Source of the DNA: Candidatus Saccharimonadota bacterium
GTDB lineage: Bacteria; Patescibacteriota; Saccharimonadia; Saccharimonadales; Saccharimonadaceae
Direction: 5' to 3'
Assembly (NCBI GenBank): GCA_017512095.1
Contig: JAFWHC010000003.1
Coordinates: forward strand, 1 to 64,000
Length of the DNA stretch: 64,000 bases
The notes beneath the pieces are model-generated. The model had not been told where the DNA came from and searched no databases. It saw only the letters and a program-made list of their open reading frames with translations. Position numbers and translations under genes: made by a program. This document shows positions 8,283 to 17,281 of this stretch, in pieces (positions within the stretch are counted from its first letter, which is position 1; each line of letters starts with the position of its first letter).

Positions 8283-8707
8283 TGAACGACGCAAGTTTTT
8301 ATGCTTTGTTTGGCTCGATTGCTGTCGTCGGCATTTTGATTTTTGTCGCCGTCGTTCTTACCGGCAAAAAGAAATACACTTTCAACAAACTCGAATACCA
8401 ATCCGACTTTCTCGCCATCGAGAACTCTCTGGAAAAGTCAAATCCACAAAGCTACAACATGGCTGTCGTCGAAGGTGATAAACTGCTTGATAAGGCTATG
8501 ATGGAAATGGGCATCCCCGGCAAAACCATGGGCGAACGTCTCAAAAAATGTGGCAAAGAAAAATATTCTCAACTTAACGCCGTTTGGAACGCCCATAAAC
8601 TACGCAACCAAATCGCCCACGAGCCCGGATTTAAGCTTGAATATCACCAAGCTCGCCATGCCCTTACGATTTATAAAACTGCGCTAAAAGATTTAGGAGC
8701 CATTTAA
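8282..8707 (+). CDS. Membrane-anchored HEPN-like protein inside the gat operon
   Basis: A 141-residue protein of unknown function. Residues 6-27 form one membrane helix; the rest is a soluble alpha-helical domain. The segment LRNQIAHEPGF carries R108-x4-H113, the Rx4-6H signature of HEPN domains, which in active members cuts RNA; other members only bind nucleotides. It is joined to gatA by TAATG and to gatB by another TAATG, so its expression is tied to the tRNA amidotransferase. This placement suggests, as inference, a role near translation at the membrane. It may equally be a co-transcribed housekeeping protein with an inactive HEPN fold. Confidence 0.75.
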   Translation: MNDASFYALFGSIAVVGILIFVAVVLTGKKKYTFNKLEYQSDFLAIENSLEKSNPQSYNMAVVEGDKLLDKAMMEMGIPGKTMGERLKKCGKEKYSQLNAVWNAHKLRNQIAHEPGFKLEYHQARHALTIYKTALKDLGAI

Positions 8708-10131
8708 TGAATCAGAAATATGACATCACAATCGGCATCGAATGCCATGTCCAACTAAAAACAAAGACTAAACTCTTTTCCGAAGTCGACAATGACGCTC
8801 GGGGCAAGGAGCCGAACTCGTGCGTCTCGCCAGTCGACTACGCTCTCCCCGGCATGCTTCCGCGCCTCAATGGAGAAGCGATAAAACTTGCCATTCGCGC
8901 TGGCGCCGCCATGAACGCAAAGATTAACCCATCTTCTCGCTTTGACCGCAAACACTATTTCTATCCTGACTCTCCGAAAGGTTATCAAATCACGCAGTTT
9001 TATCACCCCATTGTCGGCGAAGGTTATATCGAACTTCCTTCCGGCAAAAAAATCCGTATCGAACACGCTCATCTCGAAGGCGACGCCGGCAAGCTCACGC
9101 ATTTTGATACTTACTCGCTCGTTGATTTGAACCGCGTCGACACGCCGCTTCTCGAAATCGTCTCCATGCCCGACATTTCGAGCGCCGAAGAAGCTCGCGA
9201 CTATTGCAAGGAACTCTGGCGTAATATGGTCTACGCTGACGTTACTAACGGAGACCTCTATAACGGTAACATGCGTTTCGACGTCAACATCTCGCTTAAA
9301 AAACCCGAAGACAAGAAGCTCGGTACTCGTGCTGAAATCAAAAATCTTAACAGCTTCCGATCCGTTGAGCGAGCGGTTGTTTATGAATATGAACGTCAAT
9401 CGAAACTTCTCGACAGAGGCGAAAAAATCAAACAAGAAACCCGCGGTTGGTCTGATGCAACTGGCAAAACCACATCACAACGCAGCAAGGAAGAGGCCCA
9501 GGATTATCGCTACATGCCCGAGCCCGACCTCCCTCCGCTAAACCTCAGCGAAGAATTTATCAAAGCCGAATACGAAAAATGTCCCGCTCTCCCAGCCGAA
9601 TATCGCACTCGTTTTGCAGATATTATCCCTGCCGATACTCTCGAAGTTCTGCTTGATTATCCCGAGCTCGTCTCTCGCCTAGCCGAAATCGCCGCCAACG
9701 ATAGACCTGTCGACTATGTCGCCAATCTTTTCGCCTCTGTTCTTCTCGCCGAAGAAAATGCAAGCCTCCTAAACGATCCGCTCCCAACTGCCGCGCAGCT
9801 TACCGAACTCGCCGAGATGAAGGCTAAAAAAGAACTCTCTTCAACCGCTGCTAAGGAAGTCTTTATTAAACTCTTCGAACAAAAACATGCCGGCAAATCT
9901 CCTCGTGACCTTGCCAAAGAGCTTAACTTAATTCAAGAAAATGATTCTGCTGCTCTCGAGGCTATTGTCGATGCCGTTCTTGCGAATCCTGCAACCAAGA
10001 AAGCGCAAGAAGACTACAAGGCTGGTGAGACGAAAGTGCTTGGCTTCCTCGTTGGCCAAGTCATGAAAGAGTCCAAAGGCAAGGCAAATCCTGCCGCCGT
10101 CTCGGAAATTCTCAAAAACAAATTAAAATAG
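8707..10131 (+). CDS. gatB: Amidotransferase subunit B
   Basis: A 474-residue GatB, the kinase/transferase subunit that binds mischarged tRNA. The family start GIECHVQLKTKTKLFS is present, followed by NKVSPVDYALPGMLP-like CVSPVDYALPGMLPRLN, DRKHYFYPDSPKGYQITQ, and the acidic ED segment LEGDAGKLTH. A C-terminal YqeY-like tail domain occupies about residues 330-474. Last gene of the operon, overlapping the HEPN-like gene by one base. After it, 50 nt contain only the promoter of the next gene. Confidence 0.96.
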   Translation: MNQKYDITIGIECHVQLKTKTKLFSEVDNDARGKEPNSCVSPVDYALPGMLPRLNGEAIKLAIRAGAAMNAKINPSSRFDRKHYFYPDSPKGYQITQFYHPIVGEGYIELPSGKKIRIEHAHLEGDAGKLTHFDTYSLVDLNRVDTPLLEIVSMPDISSAEEARDYCKELWRNMVYADVTNGDLYNGNMRFDVNISLKKPEDKKLGTRAEIKNLNSFRSVERAVVYEYERQSKLLDRGEKIKQETRGWSDATGKTTSQRSKEEAQDYRYMPEPDLPPLNLSEEFIKAEYEKCPALPAEYRTRFADIIPADTLEVLLDYPELVSRLAEIAANDRPVDYVANLFASVLLAEENASLLNDPLPTAAQLTELAEMKAKKELSSTAAKEVFIKLFEQKHAGKSPRDLAKELNLIQENDSAALEAIVDAVLANPATKKAQEDYKAGETKVLGFLVGQVMKESKGKANPAAVSEILKNKLK

Positions 10132-10156
10132 GCTTAACAATTTTCGCCTAGTAGTC

Positions 10157-10162
10157 TATAAT
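10157..10162 (+). promoter_or_regulatory. -10 box of the bactofilin-like gene
   Basis: TATAAT, then a leader of about 13 nt with the SD AAGGAG (10172-10177) before ATG 10182. A leadered start, unlike gatC. Confidence 0.65.
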
Positions 10163-10181
10163 AAGTGGAGTAAGGAGTATT

Positions 10182-11402
10182 ATGGCTAAAAAAATCAAAA
10201 TTTTTTCGCAAGTTTTTCTCGGCGTCGCTTCTGTCTTGACGCTCGGTTACGCGATAAATATCAAACCAGCTTCTGCTTGTGTTGGCGCTGATGGTAAACC
10301 TATCGTCGGTAAAAATGGCGAAGTTGCGAATTGTGTTGAGACTATTGAAGTGCAAGAAGGTGACGACGGTCCGCTCGTCGCCCCTGCCGCCGTAACTGAT
10401 GGCTATTCCGAAGCAGGTGCCGATGTTAAGTCCGAAAAAACCATCCGCCATTCATATTTCCTCGCCGGCAATCAAGTCGACTCAAAAGACGACATCTCAG
10501 GCTTAGCGGCTTTCGCGGGCAATGGTGTCGTTTTTTCTGGCTCGTCTGAATATGCTGCCCTCGCTGGCAACTCCATCCTCGTAAAAGGCGACATCGAAAA
10601 TGACCTTTTCGTCGCTGGTAATGCCGTTGAACTCACCGAAGACGCATATATCGGTCGCGATGTTTTTGGCTTCGGCAATACTTTTCTTATTAAAACCAAT
10701 TTAAATGGCAATGTCTTCGTTAGTGGTAATCGTCTTGTTCTCGAAAACGTCACTATCGCCGGCGACTTAAAGGTTGGTTTTGACGAAATCGTCATCAAGG
10801 GTAAATCCGCCATTTCCGGCACTTTTGAATATAACGACACTGCCATCGTCACCGGCCTCGACAATCTCTCCGCCGACGAAATTACAACTTACGCCGGCTC
10901 CAAAAACAACACTGTCACTTTTGCAGTGTCGCTAACCGACAAAATTATTTTCTTGCTCGGTCGTTTGCTCGTCACGATTATCTTCGTTGCTATTGCTAAA
11001 AAGCTTTCTAAGCGCATTATCGACGAATTTGAACTAAAGAGCGCATGGAAGAACCTCGCTCTTGGTCTTGGTCTTCTCATTGTCATTCCGCTCGCCAGCA
11101 TTTTTGTCATGATAACCTTTATTGGCCTCCCGCTTGGTCTTATTGGCTTTGCCTTCTATGTCCTCTTTGCCTATCTTGCCAACTCCGTCACGGGCGGCGT
11201 CATCGGTCATCTCCTTGCCGAAAAAGCCTTCAAACAGCCAAAGATGCATATCTTCCTTCAATACACTATAGGCATCGTTCTTGTCGAGCTCCTCACGCTC
11301 ATTCCGTATGTCGGTTCTCTCATTGGTGGCATTTCGGTCTGCTTTGGCTTCGGCTATCTCATTCATAAAATCTTCCGCCAGTCCGAAAAAGCTAAGAAAT
11401 AA
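10182..11402 (+). CDS. Exported bactofilin-like beta-helix protein with C-terminal membrane domain
   Basis: A 406-residue protein. A signal-like N-terminal helix (residues 7-28) precedes a linker. Residues 85-245 form repeated short strands of the polymer-forming (bactofilin-like) beta-helix type: VFSGSSEYAALAGNSI, VKGDIENDLFVAGN, IGRDVFGFGN, LNGNVFVSGN, IAGDLKVGFDEIVIKG. Then come four hydrophobic segments (about 248-272, 285-310, 312-335, 350-390). This combination is known in many bacteria as an uncharacterised envelope protein. The beta-helix would lie outside the membrane. It may help organise the cell surface; this is inference. SD AAGGAG supports the start. Confidence 0.8.
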   Translation: MAKKIKIFSQVFLGVASVLTLGYAINIKPASACVGADGKPIVGKNGEVANCVETIEVQEGDDGPLVAPAAVTDGYSEAGADVKSEKTIRHSYFLAGNQVDSKDDISGLAAFAGNGVVFSGSSEYAALAGNSILVKGDIENDLFVAGNAVELTEDAYIGRDVFGFGNTFLIKTNLNGNVFVSGNRLVLENVTIAGDLKVGFDEIVIKGKSAISGTFEYNDTAIVTGLDNLSADEITTYAGSKNNTVTFAVSLTDKIIFLLGRLLVTIIFVAIAKKLSKRIIDEFELKSAWKNLALGLGLLIVIPLASIFVMITFIGLPLGLIGFAFYVLFAYLANSVTGGVIGHLLAEKAFKQPKMHIFLQYTIGIVLVELLTLIPYVGSLIGGISVCFGFGYLIHKIFRQSEKAKK

Positions 11403-11407
11403 CTTAT

Positions 11408-12115
11408 ATGCACAGCTCCTGGAAACCGTTTCTAGAAGAAGAATTCAAGAAACCATATTTCCAGGAGCTTTCCGCATTTTTAAAACAAGCCTACGCTACT
11501 AAAACTATTTTCCCGAAACGCGAACAGGTTTTCCGCGCATTCGAAACCAATCTTGACGAGATAAAGGTGGTCATTCTTGGCCAGGACCCTTATCACACTC
11601 CAGGGGCCGCCATGGGCCTTGCCTTTTCCGTTCCTGCTTCGGAAAAAATTCCACCATCTCTCATAAATATCTACAAAGAAATCGATTCCGACCTTGGCAA
11701 ACTTTACCAAGATCTCAAAACCATGAATCCAAGTTTAGATTTGAAACTTGAGGATTATCGACACCAAAACAAAACCGGGGATTTATCAAGCTGGGCAAAA
11801 CAAGGAGTTTTGCTCCTTAATAATGTCCTCACGGTTGAAGCTCACCTTGCCGGGTCTCATCGTGGTAAGGGCTGGGAAAACTTTACGGAAGACGTCATCA
11901 AATATTTAAACGAAACTCGCCCGCATCTCGTTTTTATTCTCTGGGGCCGCGATGCTCGCAGCAAGAAACCGCTCATCGACCAGTCGAAACATCTCATCAT
12001 CGAATCAGCGCACCCATCTCCTCTCTCCGCTCACGCCGGTTTCTTCGGTTCCCGCCCCTTCACAAGAACGAATAATTTTTTACTCGAGCATAAGATGAAA
12101 GCAATAATGTGGTAA
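11408..12115 (+). CDS. ung: Uracil-DNA glycosylase, family 1
   Basis: A 235-residue Ung that removes uracil from DNA. The water-activating motif GQDPYHTPGAAMGLAFSVP and the leucine-loop motif HPSPLSAHAGFFGSRPF are near-canonical, and GVLLLNNVLTVE and LWGRDARSKK fill the core. It is separated by 5 nt from the preceding gene and likely shares its transcript. It converges with the dCMP deaminase gene, whose product feeds dUMP, so uracil metabolism is clustered at this point. Confidence 0.96.
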   Translation: MHSSWKPFLEEEFKKPYFQELSAFLKQAYATKTIFPKREQVFRAFETNLDEIKVVILGQDPYHTPGAAMGLAFSVPASEKIPPSLINIYKEIDSDLGKLYQDLKTMNPSLDLKLEDYRHQNKTGDLSSWAKQGVLLLNNVLTVEAHLAGSHRGKGWENFTEDVIKYLNETRPHLVFILWGRDARSKKPLIDQSKHLIIESAHPSPLSAHAGFFGSRPFTRTNNFLLEHKMKAIMW

Positions 12116-12117
12116 CT

Positions 12118-12651
12118 TCACACCCACTTTAATAGTCGCTCGCGCTCCGGCGTGCCCGGCTCATATTGCGCCAAAATATCTTCCGTATATGTTTTTCCAT
12201 TCGTGATATTTAATGTCTCGACGTCCGGACACGCCGCCAGCAGCCGAATTACAGCTTCATCGGTATCGATATTAGTCATCGACTTTTTAGTATCGGTTTT
12301 ATGCGAGTGTACGCGCAACTCTTTATAGACAAACCTTTTTATTCCCGCCTGCAAACAATACTTCAAGCAATTTTCGCAGGTCGCAATCGTATTGTAAACA
12401 GTATAGCCAGTTAAATCTCGCCCCGCAAACAATACTGCGTTCATCTCCGAATGGATAGAAAAATAGTATTTCATCGGGCGTTCGCTGAGTGTCATCTTCG
12501 ACTCGTCTGCACCTTGAATTGTCCCATTGTAACCAAATGACACAGGCCGGTGCCGTTCGTCGACAATTACGCATCCGTTTTTTGAAGACGGGTCTTTTGA
12601 TTTTTTTGCAACTTCCGTTGCGATCCCCATAAAGTATTCATCCCAATTCAT
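12118..12651 (-). CDS. dCMP/cytidine deaminase-family zinc enzyme, probably dCMP deaminase
   Basis: A 177-residue member of the CDA superfamily. The zinc and proton-shuttle motif HSEMNAV and the paired-cysteine motif TCENCLKYC are intact, and the N-terminal MNWDEYFMGIATEVAKKSKDPSSKNG is typical of dCMP deaminase (ComE/Dcd1-like). It would make dUMP for the thymidylate synthase encoded near 44 kb. The gene is divergent from the cutinase-VWA gene and starts leaderless from its own extended -10. The exact substrate (dCMP versus a nucleoside or modified base) cannot be set from sequence. Confidence 0.85.
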   Translation of the reverse strand: MNWDEYFMGIATEVAKKSKDPSSKNGCVIVDERHRPVSFGYNGTIQGADESKMTLSERPMKYYFSIHSEMNAVLFAGRDLTGYTVYNTIATCENCLKYCLQAGIKRFVYKELRVHSHKTDTKKSMTNIDTDEAVIRLLAACPDVETLNITNGKTYTEDILAQYEPGTPERERLLKWV

Positions 12652-12657
12652 AACAAA

Positions 12658-12663
12658 ATTATA
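12658..12663 (-). promoter_or_regulatory. Extended -10 box of the dCMP deaminase gene
   Basis: On the minus strand TGA-TATAAT, then 6 nt, then ATG at 12651: predicted transcription start on the A of ATG. Confidence 0.72.
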
Positions 12664-12704
12664 TCATATCATAACGCTGTTGCTTGAGAAAACTTAAATT
12701 TTAC

Positions 12705-12729
12705 GATAATCTAAGAATAATTTAAGGAG
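12705..12729 (+). promoter_or_regulatory. -10 and SD of the cutinase-VWA gene
   Basis: GATAAT at 12705-12710 and a good SD AAGGAGAG at 12723-12730 just before ATG 12736. A -35 is not clear: TTGAGA at 12684 gives a 15-nt spacer. Confidence 0.45.
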
Positions 12730-12735
12730 AGAATC

Positions 12736-14520
12736 ATGCGCTTACGCCGACATCATTTCAGAAATATCAATTATAAACTCATCGCAAGTGCGTTTGTCTT
12801 GCTACTTTCGAATGCGCTTCTTGTTCGTCCCGCTATCTCCGCAACTAGAGAAAGCGATTACTTAATCTGCTCCGACTTTATGTTCGTATTTGCACGTGGC
12901 TCTGGCGCCGAAGTAAATTCCGACCGCGACTTCAAGCCGTTCAAAGCTGCTGTTGATGAGGTCTTTGGTGGCTCCGGTTATAGCTACAGTTTCTATGAAC
13001 TTGGCTCTCGCCCAGAAGGCTGGAGCGGCAAATCTTATCCCGCCCCAGGGATTGGCATCTCGTCCTTCGACCGCTTCACAACCTCACTTGGCGCTCTCTT
13101 CTCGGGCGGCGAGATGAATAACTACGGCGATTCTGTCGAAGACGGCGCCACAGAAGCTATGACTTTTACCATGAAAATGCGCGGCGCCTGCCCAAATACA
13201 AAAGTCGTCCTTGCTGGCTACTCTCAAGGCGCGCAGGTCGTTTCAAAGACATTGCAAAAGATTAACCCAAAATGGATTTTTGCTGCCCTCACTTTCGGTG
13301 ATCCTAAACTCTTTCTTCCCGAGGGGAGGCGCAACCTCTTTTCTCAAACTACCGCCGCTTGCCGTGGCGAAAGTTATTCCGAATATCGCGCCTTTGTTCC
13401 AGACTGTTATGCTTACGAAGGCATTCTCGGTGGCTACCAGCCGTACCAGCCCTCAAGCGAATATAGCGGCAAGCTGAAAGCCTATTGTCAATTCCACGAT
13501 GTTATCTGCAGCTCGTTCATTGACCTCGACAAACTTATCTCCGGACACGCCACCTACGCTGCACAAGGCACCTACAAACGCGGCATTCAAGACGTTTTCA
13601 ATATGGTGAGACCGCGAACGTATAATCGCCCCAACCAAGATCTTGCGATTCTCTTCGACAACACCGGCTCGATGGGACCGCTTCTCGCGCAGTTCCAGCA
13701 TGAAGCCATCACTGCAGCAAATCGTGTTCTAAGAAAAGGTGGCAAAGTCGCTCTCTATACCTACGGTGACCTCGAAGACTCGCAACCTGTCGAGCTTTGT
13801 AGCTTCGAGACCTGCGACTCGAGCAATATCGAGGATTTGATAAAAGGCATTGAAGTTAGTGGCGGCGGCGATCTTCCAGAGTCGCTTCTCTCCGCCTCGT
13901 ACACATTAATGCGCAGGCTAAAATGGGACATTGGCGCCAACAAATCTCTCATTGTCCTCACAGATGCTAACTACCACAACCCAGATCGTGACGGCATTAC
14001 GCTCGACCAAGTTGTTGCGCTCTCAAAAAGCATCGACCCGGTCAACTTCTACATCTTAACCGACCCTGCCTATGCCGATTCTTATGCCGAGCTCGCTGAA
14101 CTAACCGGCGGCGCCGTTTATACTTCCGACATCGCCTCCGCCTTCGACGATCTCGAAACTGAAATTCTTTCAAGAGAAGTACCGGAAATTTACATTTCGA
14201 CCGACCTTCCTGCTCCAGATTTTGCTACTGTCACCGATTTAAGATTAACTAAAACCTCGGACTCTTCCGTTCATCTTGATTTTGTAACTGATGGCGTAAT
14301 TAACTTCATCACGCTTAATGATTATGCCGTCGGATTCACTGAAGATACATCCGTCGAAATCACCGACCTTGACCTATCAGAGCCCATCACTATCTGCGTT
14401 TCCTCCGCCTCCGCGAGCGGCTTCCGCGGCGACGCTGTCTGCGCCTCCACCGCCGAAGGCCTTGGCGGAACCGTGAATAATATTATTCCTAAAGCTCCGA
14501 ACACTGGTAAATCCAAATAA
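12736..14520 (+). CDS. Secreted cutinase-like esterase fused to a von Willebrand A domain
   Basis: A 594-residue exported protein with a signal peptide at residues 1-36. The first domain (about 44-290) is a cutinase-type alpha/beta hydrolase. The nucleophile elbow is GYSQGAQ near residue 161, the aspartate is in FHDVIC and the histidine in GHATYA, the order and spacing of the cutinase triad. Cysteine pairs are placed as in cutinases. The second domain (about 300-480) is a VWA fold with MIDAS DNTGSMG near residue 309, GGGDLPES and LIVLTDANY. A Fn3-like region (about 490-585) and the tail PKAPNTGKSK follow. Cutinase-like enzymes of actinobacteria act on lipid esters, so a host-envelope lipid is a plausible but untested target. 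Confidence 0.85.
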   Translation: MRLRRHHFRNINYKLIASAFVLLLSNALLVRPAISATRESDYLICSDFMFVFARGSGAEVNSDRDFKPFKAAVDEVFGGSGYSYSFYELGSRPEGWSGKSYPAPGIGISSFDRFTTSLGALFSGGEMNNYGDSVEDGATEAMTFTMKMRGACPNTKVVLAGYSQGAQVVSKTLQKINPKWIFAALTFGDPKLFLPEGRRNLFSQTTAACRGESYSEYRAFVPDCYAYEGILGGYQPYQPSSEYSGKLKAYCQFHDVICSSFIDLDKLISGHATYAAQGTYKRGIQDVFNMVRPRTYNRPNQDLAILFDNTGSMGPLLAQFQHEAITAANRVLRKGGKVALYTYGDLEDSQPVELCSFETCDSSNIEDLIKGIEVSGGGDLPESLLSASYTLMRRLKWDIGANKSLIVLTDANYHNPDRDGITLDQVVALSKSIDPVNFYILTDPAYADSYAELAELTGGAVYTSDIASAFDDLETEILSREVPEIYISTDLPAPDFATVTDLRLTKTSDSSVHLDFVTDGVINFITLNDYAVGFTEDTSVEITDLDLSEPITICVSSASASGFRGDAVCASTAEGLGGTVNNIIPKAPNTGKSK

Positions 14521-14527
14521 TATATAT

Positions 14528-14533
14528 TATAAT
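14528..14533 (+). promoter_or_regulatory. -10 box of the first giant surface protein
   Basis: TATAAT, 9 nt before ATG 14543, in an AT-only stretch of about 25 bp that holds a second TATAAT (14535-14540). No SD: leaderless type. Confidence 0.6.
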
Positions 14534-14542
14534 ATATAATAT

Positions 14543-17281
14543 ATGTCCGACGAAATCGCTGAAGTTCGCAGTAGGGAAGAGACTTTTGTCTCCAATGTTT
14601 CCGGTCGCCCAAAAACCGAATCTCATCGTTCTGTCGGCAATACCTCAAAAAAACAAAAAACTAGGAGCTTCCTTAAAAAACATGCCCCGCTCGTCGTCAT
14701 CATTGGCGTTCTTATCACCGCCGTCGCCCTCATTTTCGTTTCGCAATCTTTCATGCCTTTCGCCCTTGTCAACCGTTTTATCGAAGAATTCAACGGCAAC
14801 GGCATCGCTTCTACTCTTCGCTCCGATAGTATTCTTGACATCCAACTTTCGTCAACCGGTTCGTACTTCGGTCTCTCCGACAACCAACGCACTGCGCTTA
14901 AAGACTCGCATATCTATCCTGTCGATATTTCCGCCGAAGGCACGGCCGCCACGGTACTAGTTTACGAAGAATCGGCTAACCATTGGCGCGCCGTCGCACC
15001 CAAATCCATCGCCAGCTCAAGCGGGCTTAACAATAAAATCAGTGCCGCGCTCAACAATTCCGACATTAACCTCACCGAGTCGCCGCTCGCCGTCGAAGAC
15101 GCTCTTAAAACCGGTACGTTCAAAGAAAAGTATGCCGTCGCCAGCAAAACTTGGCGCGGTGGCAACTCTGGCTGGTACGACTCGCTAGAAGACTTAACTG
15201 AAGCTCGCCTTGCAATTAAGCGCACACGATTCAACTCGTGGACTTCTGCCGCTCTGTCCAGTGCCGATGAAGCTTGGCGCAAAATGGCCGCCGGGAACGC
15301 TACTGCGAGCGACAGCGGTATCTCCGACTATGGCTCTTACGTCGACACTGACGCCGATGGCAACGAAACGACTTCCACCAACGCCGGCTCAGTCGACTCC
15401 AGCTCCCTTGCTGGCGCCACCACTATGGATTCTGTCAGAAACGTCCTAAACTCAAAAATCACTAGCGTCGCCAAGCTTGCCGCTACGGCGGGTTGCGCCG
15501 GGGTAGAAATTATGAGCGCCATCCAGACCTACATGGCCGCACAACAAGCCCGTCAATATCTCAACCTTGCCACTGGCTATCTTGAGGCCGTCCAGGGTGC
15601 CCAAATCGGCAAGAATGACGGTACGCCCATGAATAAATATAATGAAATTCTCACTACTCCCGACCCCGACACTGGCAAAACGCCTATGGAGGCGGCGACC
15701 AGTCAAGCTATCTTTTCCGGCACAACCGTCGACCCGAGCGACAAAAGCATCAAGAACGTCAGCTTTGAAAACCTCATGTCGAGCCTTGGTACCCTAACTG
15801 GCAATGTTAATTTTACAGCCCAAGCCTTCGAAGCCTGCTCGTATGTTAAAATGGGGGTCGCCGGCGTCAACTTCGCCACCACCGTTCTTAACTTCGTACC
15901 TGTCCTTGGCCAAGCAGTCAAAGCCATTCATATCGTTGCTCGTCTCGTTGGACGCATTGCGCTCGGCGTCACCATCGCTTCAATCTCTAGCTTTATTATT
16001 CCGAAAATCCTCACCCCAGTCTTTCAAAATGTCGCTAAAAACGTCGCCACGGAATGGGTTGGCGAAGACTATTTCAACGCTATGTTCAGCGGCGCCGGCA
16101 AATACCTCGGCGGCAATTATCAAACTGGCGGCGGCTCTGCTGGCTCAAAAGAAGCCGTCCTCGCCTATAACCGCGCCAAAGAAGTCGTCCTCGCTGAACA
16201 AGCCGAACTCGACCGAAAAACCAGAAGCCCATTTGACTTGACTTCAAAAAACACTTTCCTTGGCTCGATTGCGTATAGTTTGATTCCGCTCGCAACTAGT
16301 GCCGGCGTCGGCTCAACATTAAAAAATATCGGCAGCATCTTCACGAGTTCAATTTCAAACATCCTTCCGAGCGCCTCCGCTATCGCGGAAACTTCACTTG
16401 TTGAAAGCTTCGGCTCCTGTCCAATCATGAACAGTGTCGGCGCGGTCTGCGACCCGACTGGCAACCCATATTACGTCGAAGACTTATCAACCATCAACAT
16501 GACGCCCGCCGAAATCGAAGCCAAGATTCTCGAAATCGACCCGAACGCCTTTAAAGGCGAAACGTCGACCGGTCAAAAAATCATCAACCCAAAGTCGAAC
16601 CTTGGTAAAACCGCCACCATTCTCAACCAACGTATCGCCACGCTCGGCATCGCCGACGCATCTGCCGCTAACATCCTCGTCCAACAACCATCCACCATTA
16701 TCGCTAACCTCCCGCTCGTCGGTGACGTCGCCCAGCTTATTTCCGCGATTGGCCAGGCAGAAAATATGCCATGGATTTCTGGCTCTGCTGGTGTCAACTC
16801 CGCCGATAATCCACTTTGGGATGAAGTTAAGTATTATCAACGCTACATCGAAGACCAGCGTCTTCTCGAAGTTGCTGGCGTAACTCAAAAATCTTCCGTC
16901 ACGGCTCTCCTGGAAGACTACTATAAAGAAAACCCGCTCGACAACAGCGAGCAGGGCATCATTGCGCGCTACTCCGGACTCACTAAAGACGAGGTTATTG
17001 CCGTCGAAAACACCATCGATGTCATCACTTATATCGCAAATTACGATCCGACCACGCGCGAAGATTTTTCCCAAAACCATGACGCTTATGCTATAATTAA
17101 TAATATATGCCAGAACAAGTCTTGCGAAACGCCGAACAGTCCTCAATGGATTCGTCTCGAGACTCCAGAAACAATGGAGCCGTCGAAGAAGTCCGTGCTC
17201 TCGAAGGTGATTCTTTCGTCAGTTCCGTCACTGGCGAAAAGCCAATTAAGTTTCAGAAGGGAAGCGTCAAAGGCGGCCTAA
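14543..17281 (+). CDS. Giant membrane-anchored surface protein A of a tandem paralogous pair
   Basis: A 912-residue protein that I do not recognise. A polar cytoplasmic N-terminus (EVRSREETFVSNVSG) leads to a membrane helix (about residues 50-72), then a long outer part with TWRGGNSGWYD. A central hydrophobic stretch (about 430-500) is followed by WVGEDYFNAMFSGAGKYLGG and a segment with RSPFDLTSKNTFLGS, then a two-cysteine loop (GSCPIMNSVGAVCDPTGNPY). It is a paralogue of the next protein over the whole length. Possible readings are a pore-forming or secreted effector, or a VirB6/TrbL-like membrane component of a type IV secretion system; neither is proven. Its last 58 codons overlap the next gene in another frame. 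Confidence 0.7.
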   Translation: MSDEIAEVRSREETFVSNVSGRPKTESHRSVGNTSKKQKTRSFLKKHAPLVVIIGVLITAVALIFVSQSFMPFALVNRFIEEFNGNGIASTLRSDSILDIQLSSTGSYFGLSDNQRTALKDSHIYPVDISAEGTAATVLVYEESANHWRAVAPKSIASSSGLNNKISAALNNSDINLTESPLAVEDALKTGTFKEKYAVASKTWRGGNSGWYDSLEDLTEARLAIKRTRFNSWTSAALSSADEAWRKMAAGNATASDSGISDYGSYVDTDADGNETTSTNAGSVDSSSLAGATTMDSVRNVLNSKITSVAKLAATAGCAGVEIMSAIQTYMAAQQARQYLNLATGYLEAVQGAQIGKNDGTPMNKYNEILTTPDPDTGKTPMEAATSQAIFSGTTVDPSDKSIKNVSFENLMSSLGTLTGNVNFTAQAFEACSYVKMGVAGVNFATTVLNFVPVLGQAVKAIHIVARLVGRIALGVTIASISSFIIPKILTPVFQNVAKNVATEWVGEDYFNAMFSGAGKYLGGNYQTGGGSAGSKEAVLAYNRAKEVVLAEQAELDRKTRSPFDLTSKNTFLGSIAYSLIPLATSAGVGSTLKNIGSIFTSSISNILPSASAIAETSLVESFGSCPIMNSVGAVCDPTGNPYYVEDLSTINMTPAEIEAKILEIDPNAFKGETSTGQKIINPKSNLGKTATILNQRIATLGIADASAANILVQQPSTIIANLPLVGDVAQLISAIGQAENMPWISGSAGVNSADNPLWDEVKYYQRYIEDQRLLEVAGVTQKSSVTALLEDYYKENPLDNSEQGIIARYSGLTKDEVIAVENTIDVITYIANYDPTTREDFSQNHDAYAIINNICQNKSCETPNSPQWIRLETPETMEPSKKSVLSKVILSSVPSLAKSQLSFRREASKAA
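17092..17097 (+). promoter_or_regulatory. Extended -10 box of giant protein B, inside gene A
   Basis: TGC-TATAAT within the coding region of protein A, 9 nt before ATG 17107. It supports independent, leaderless expression of the second paralogue. Confidence 0.62.
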
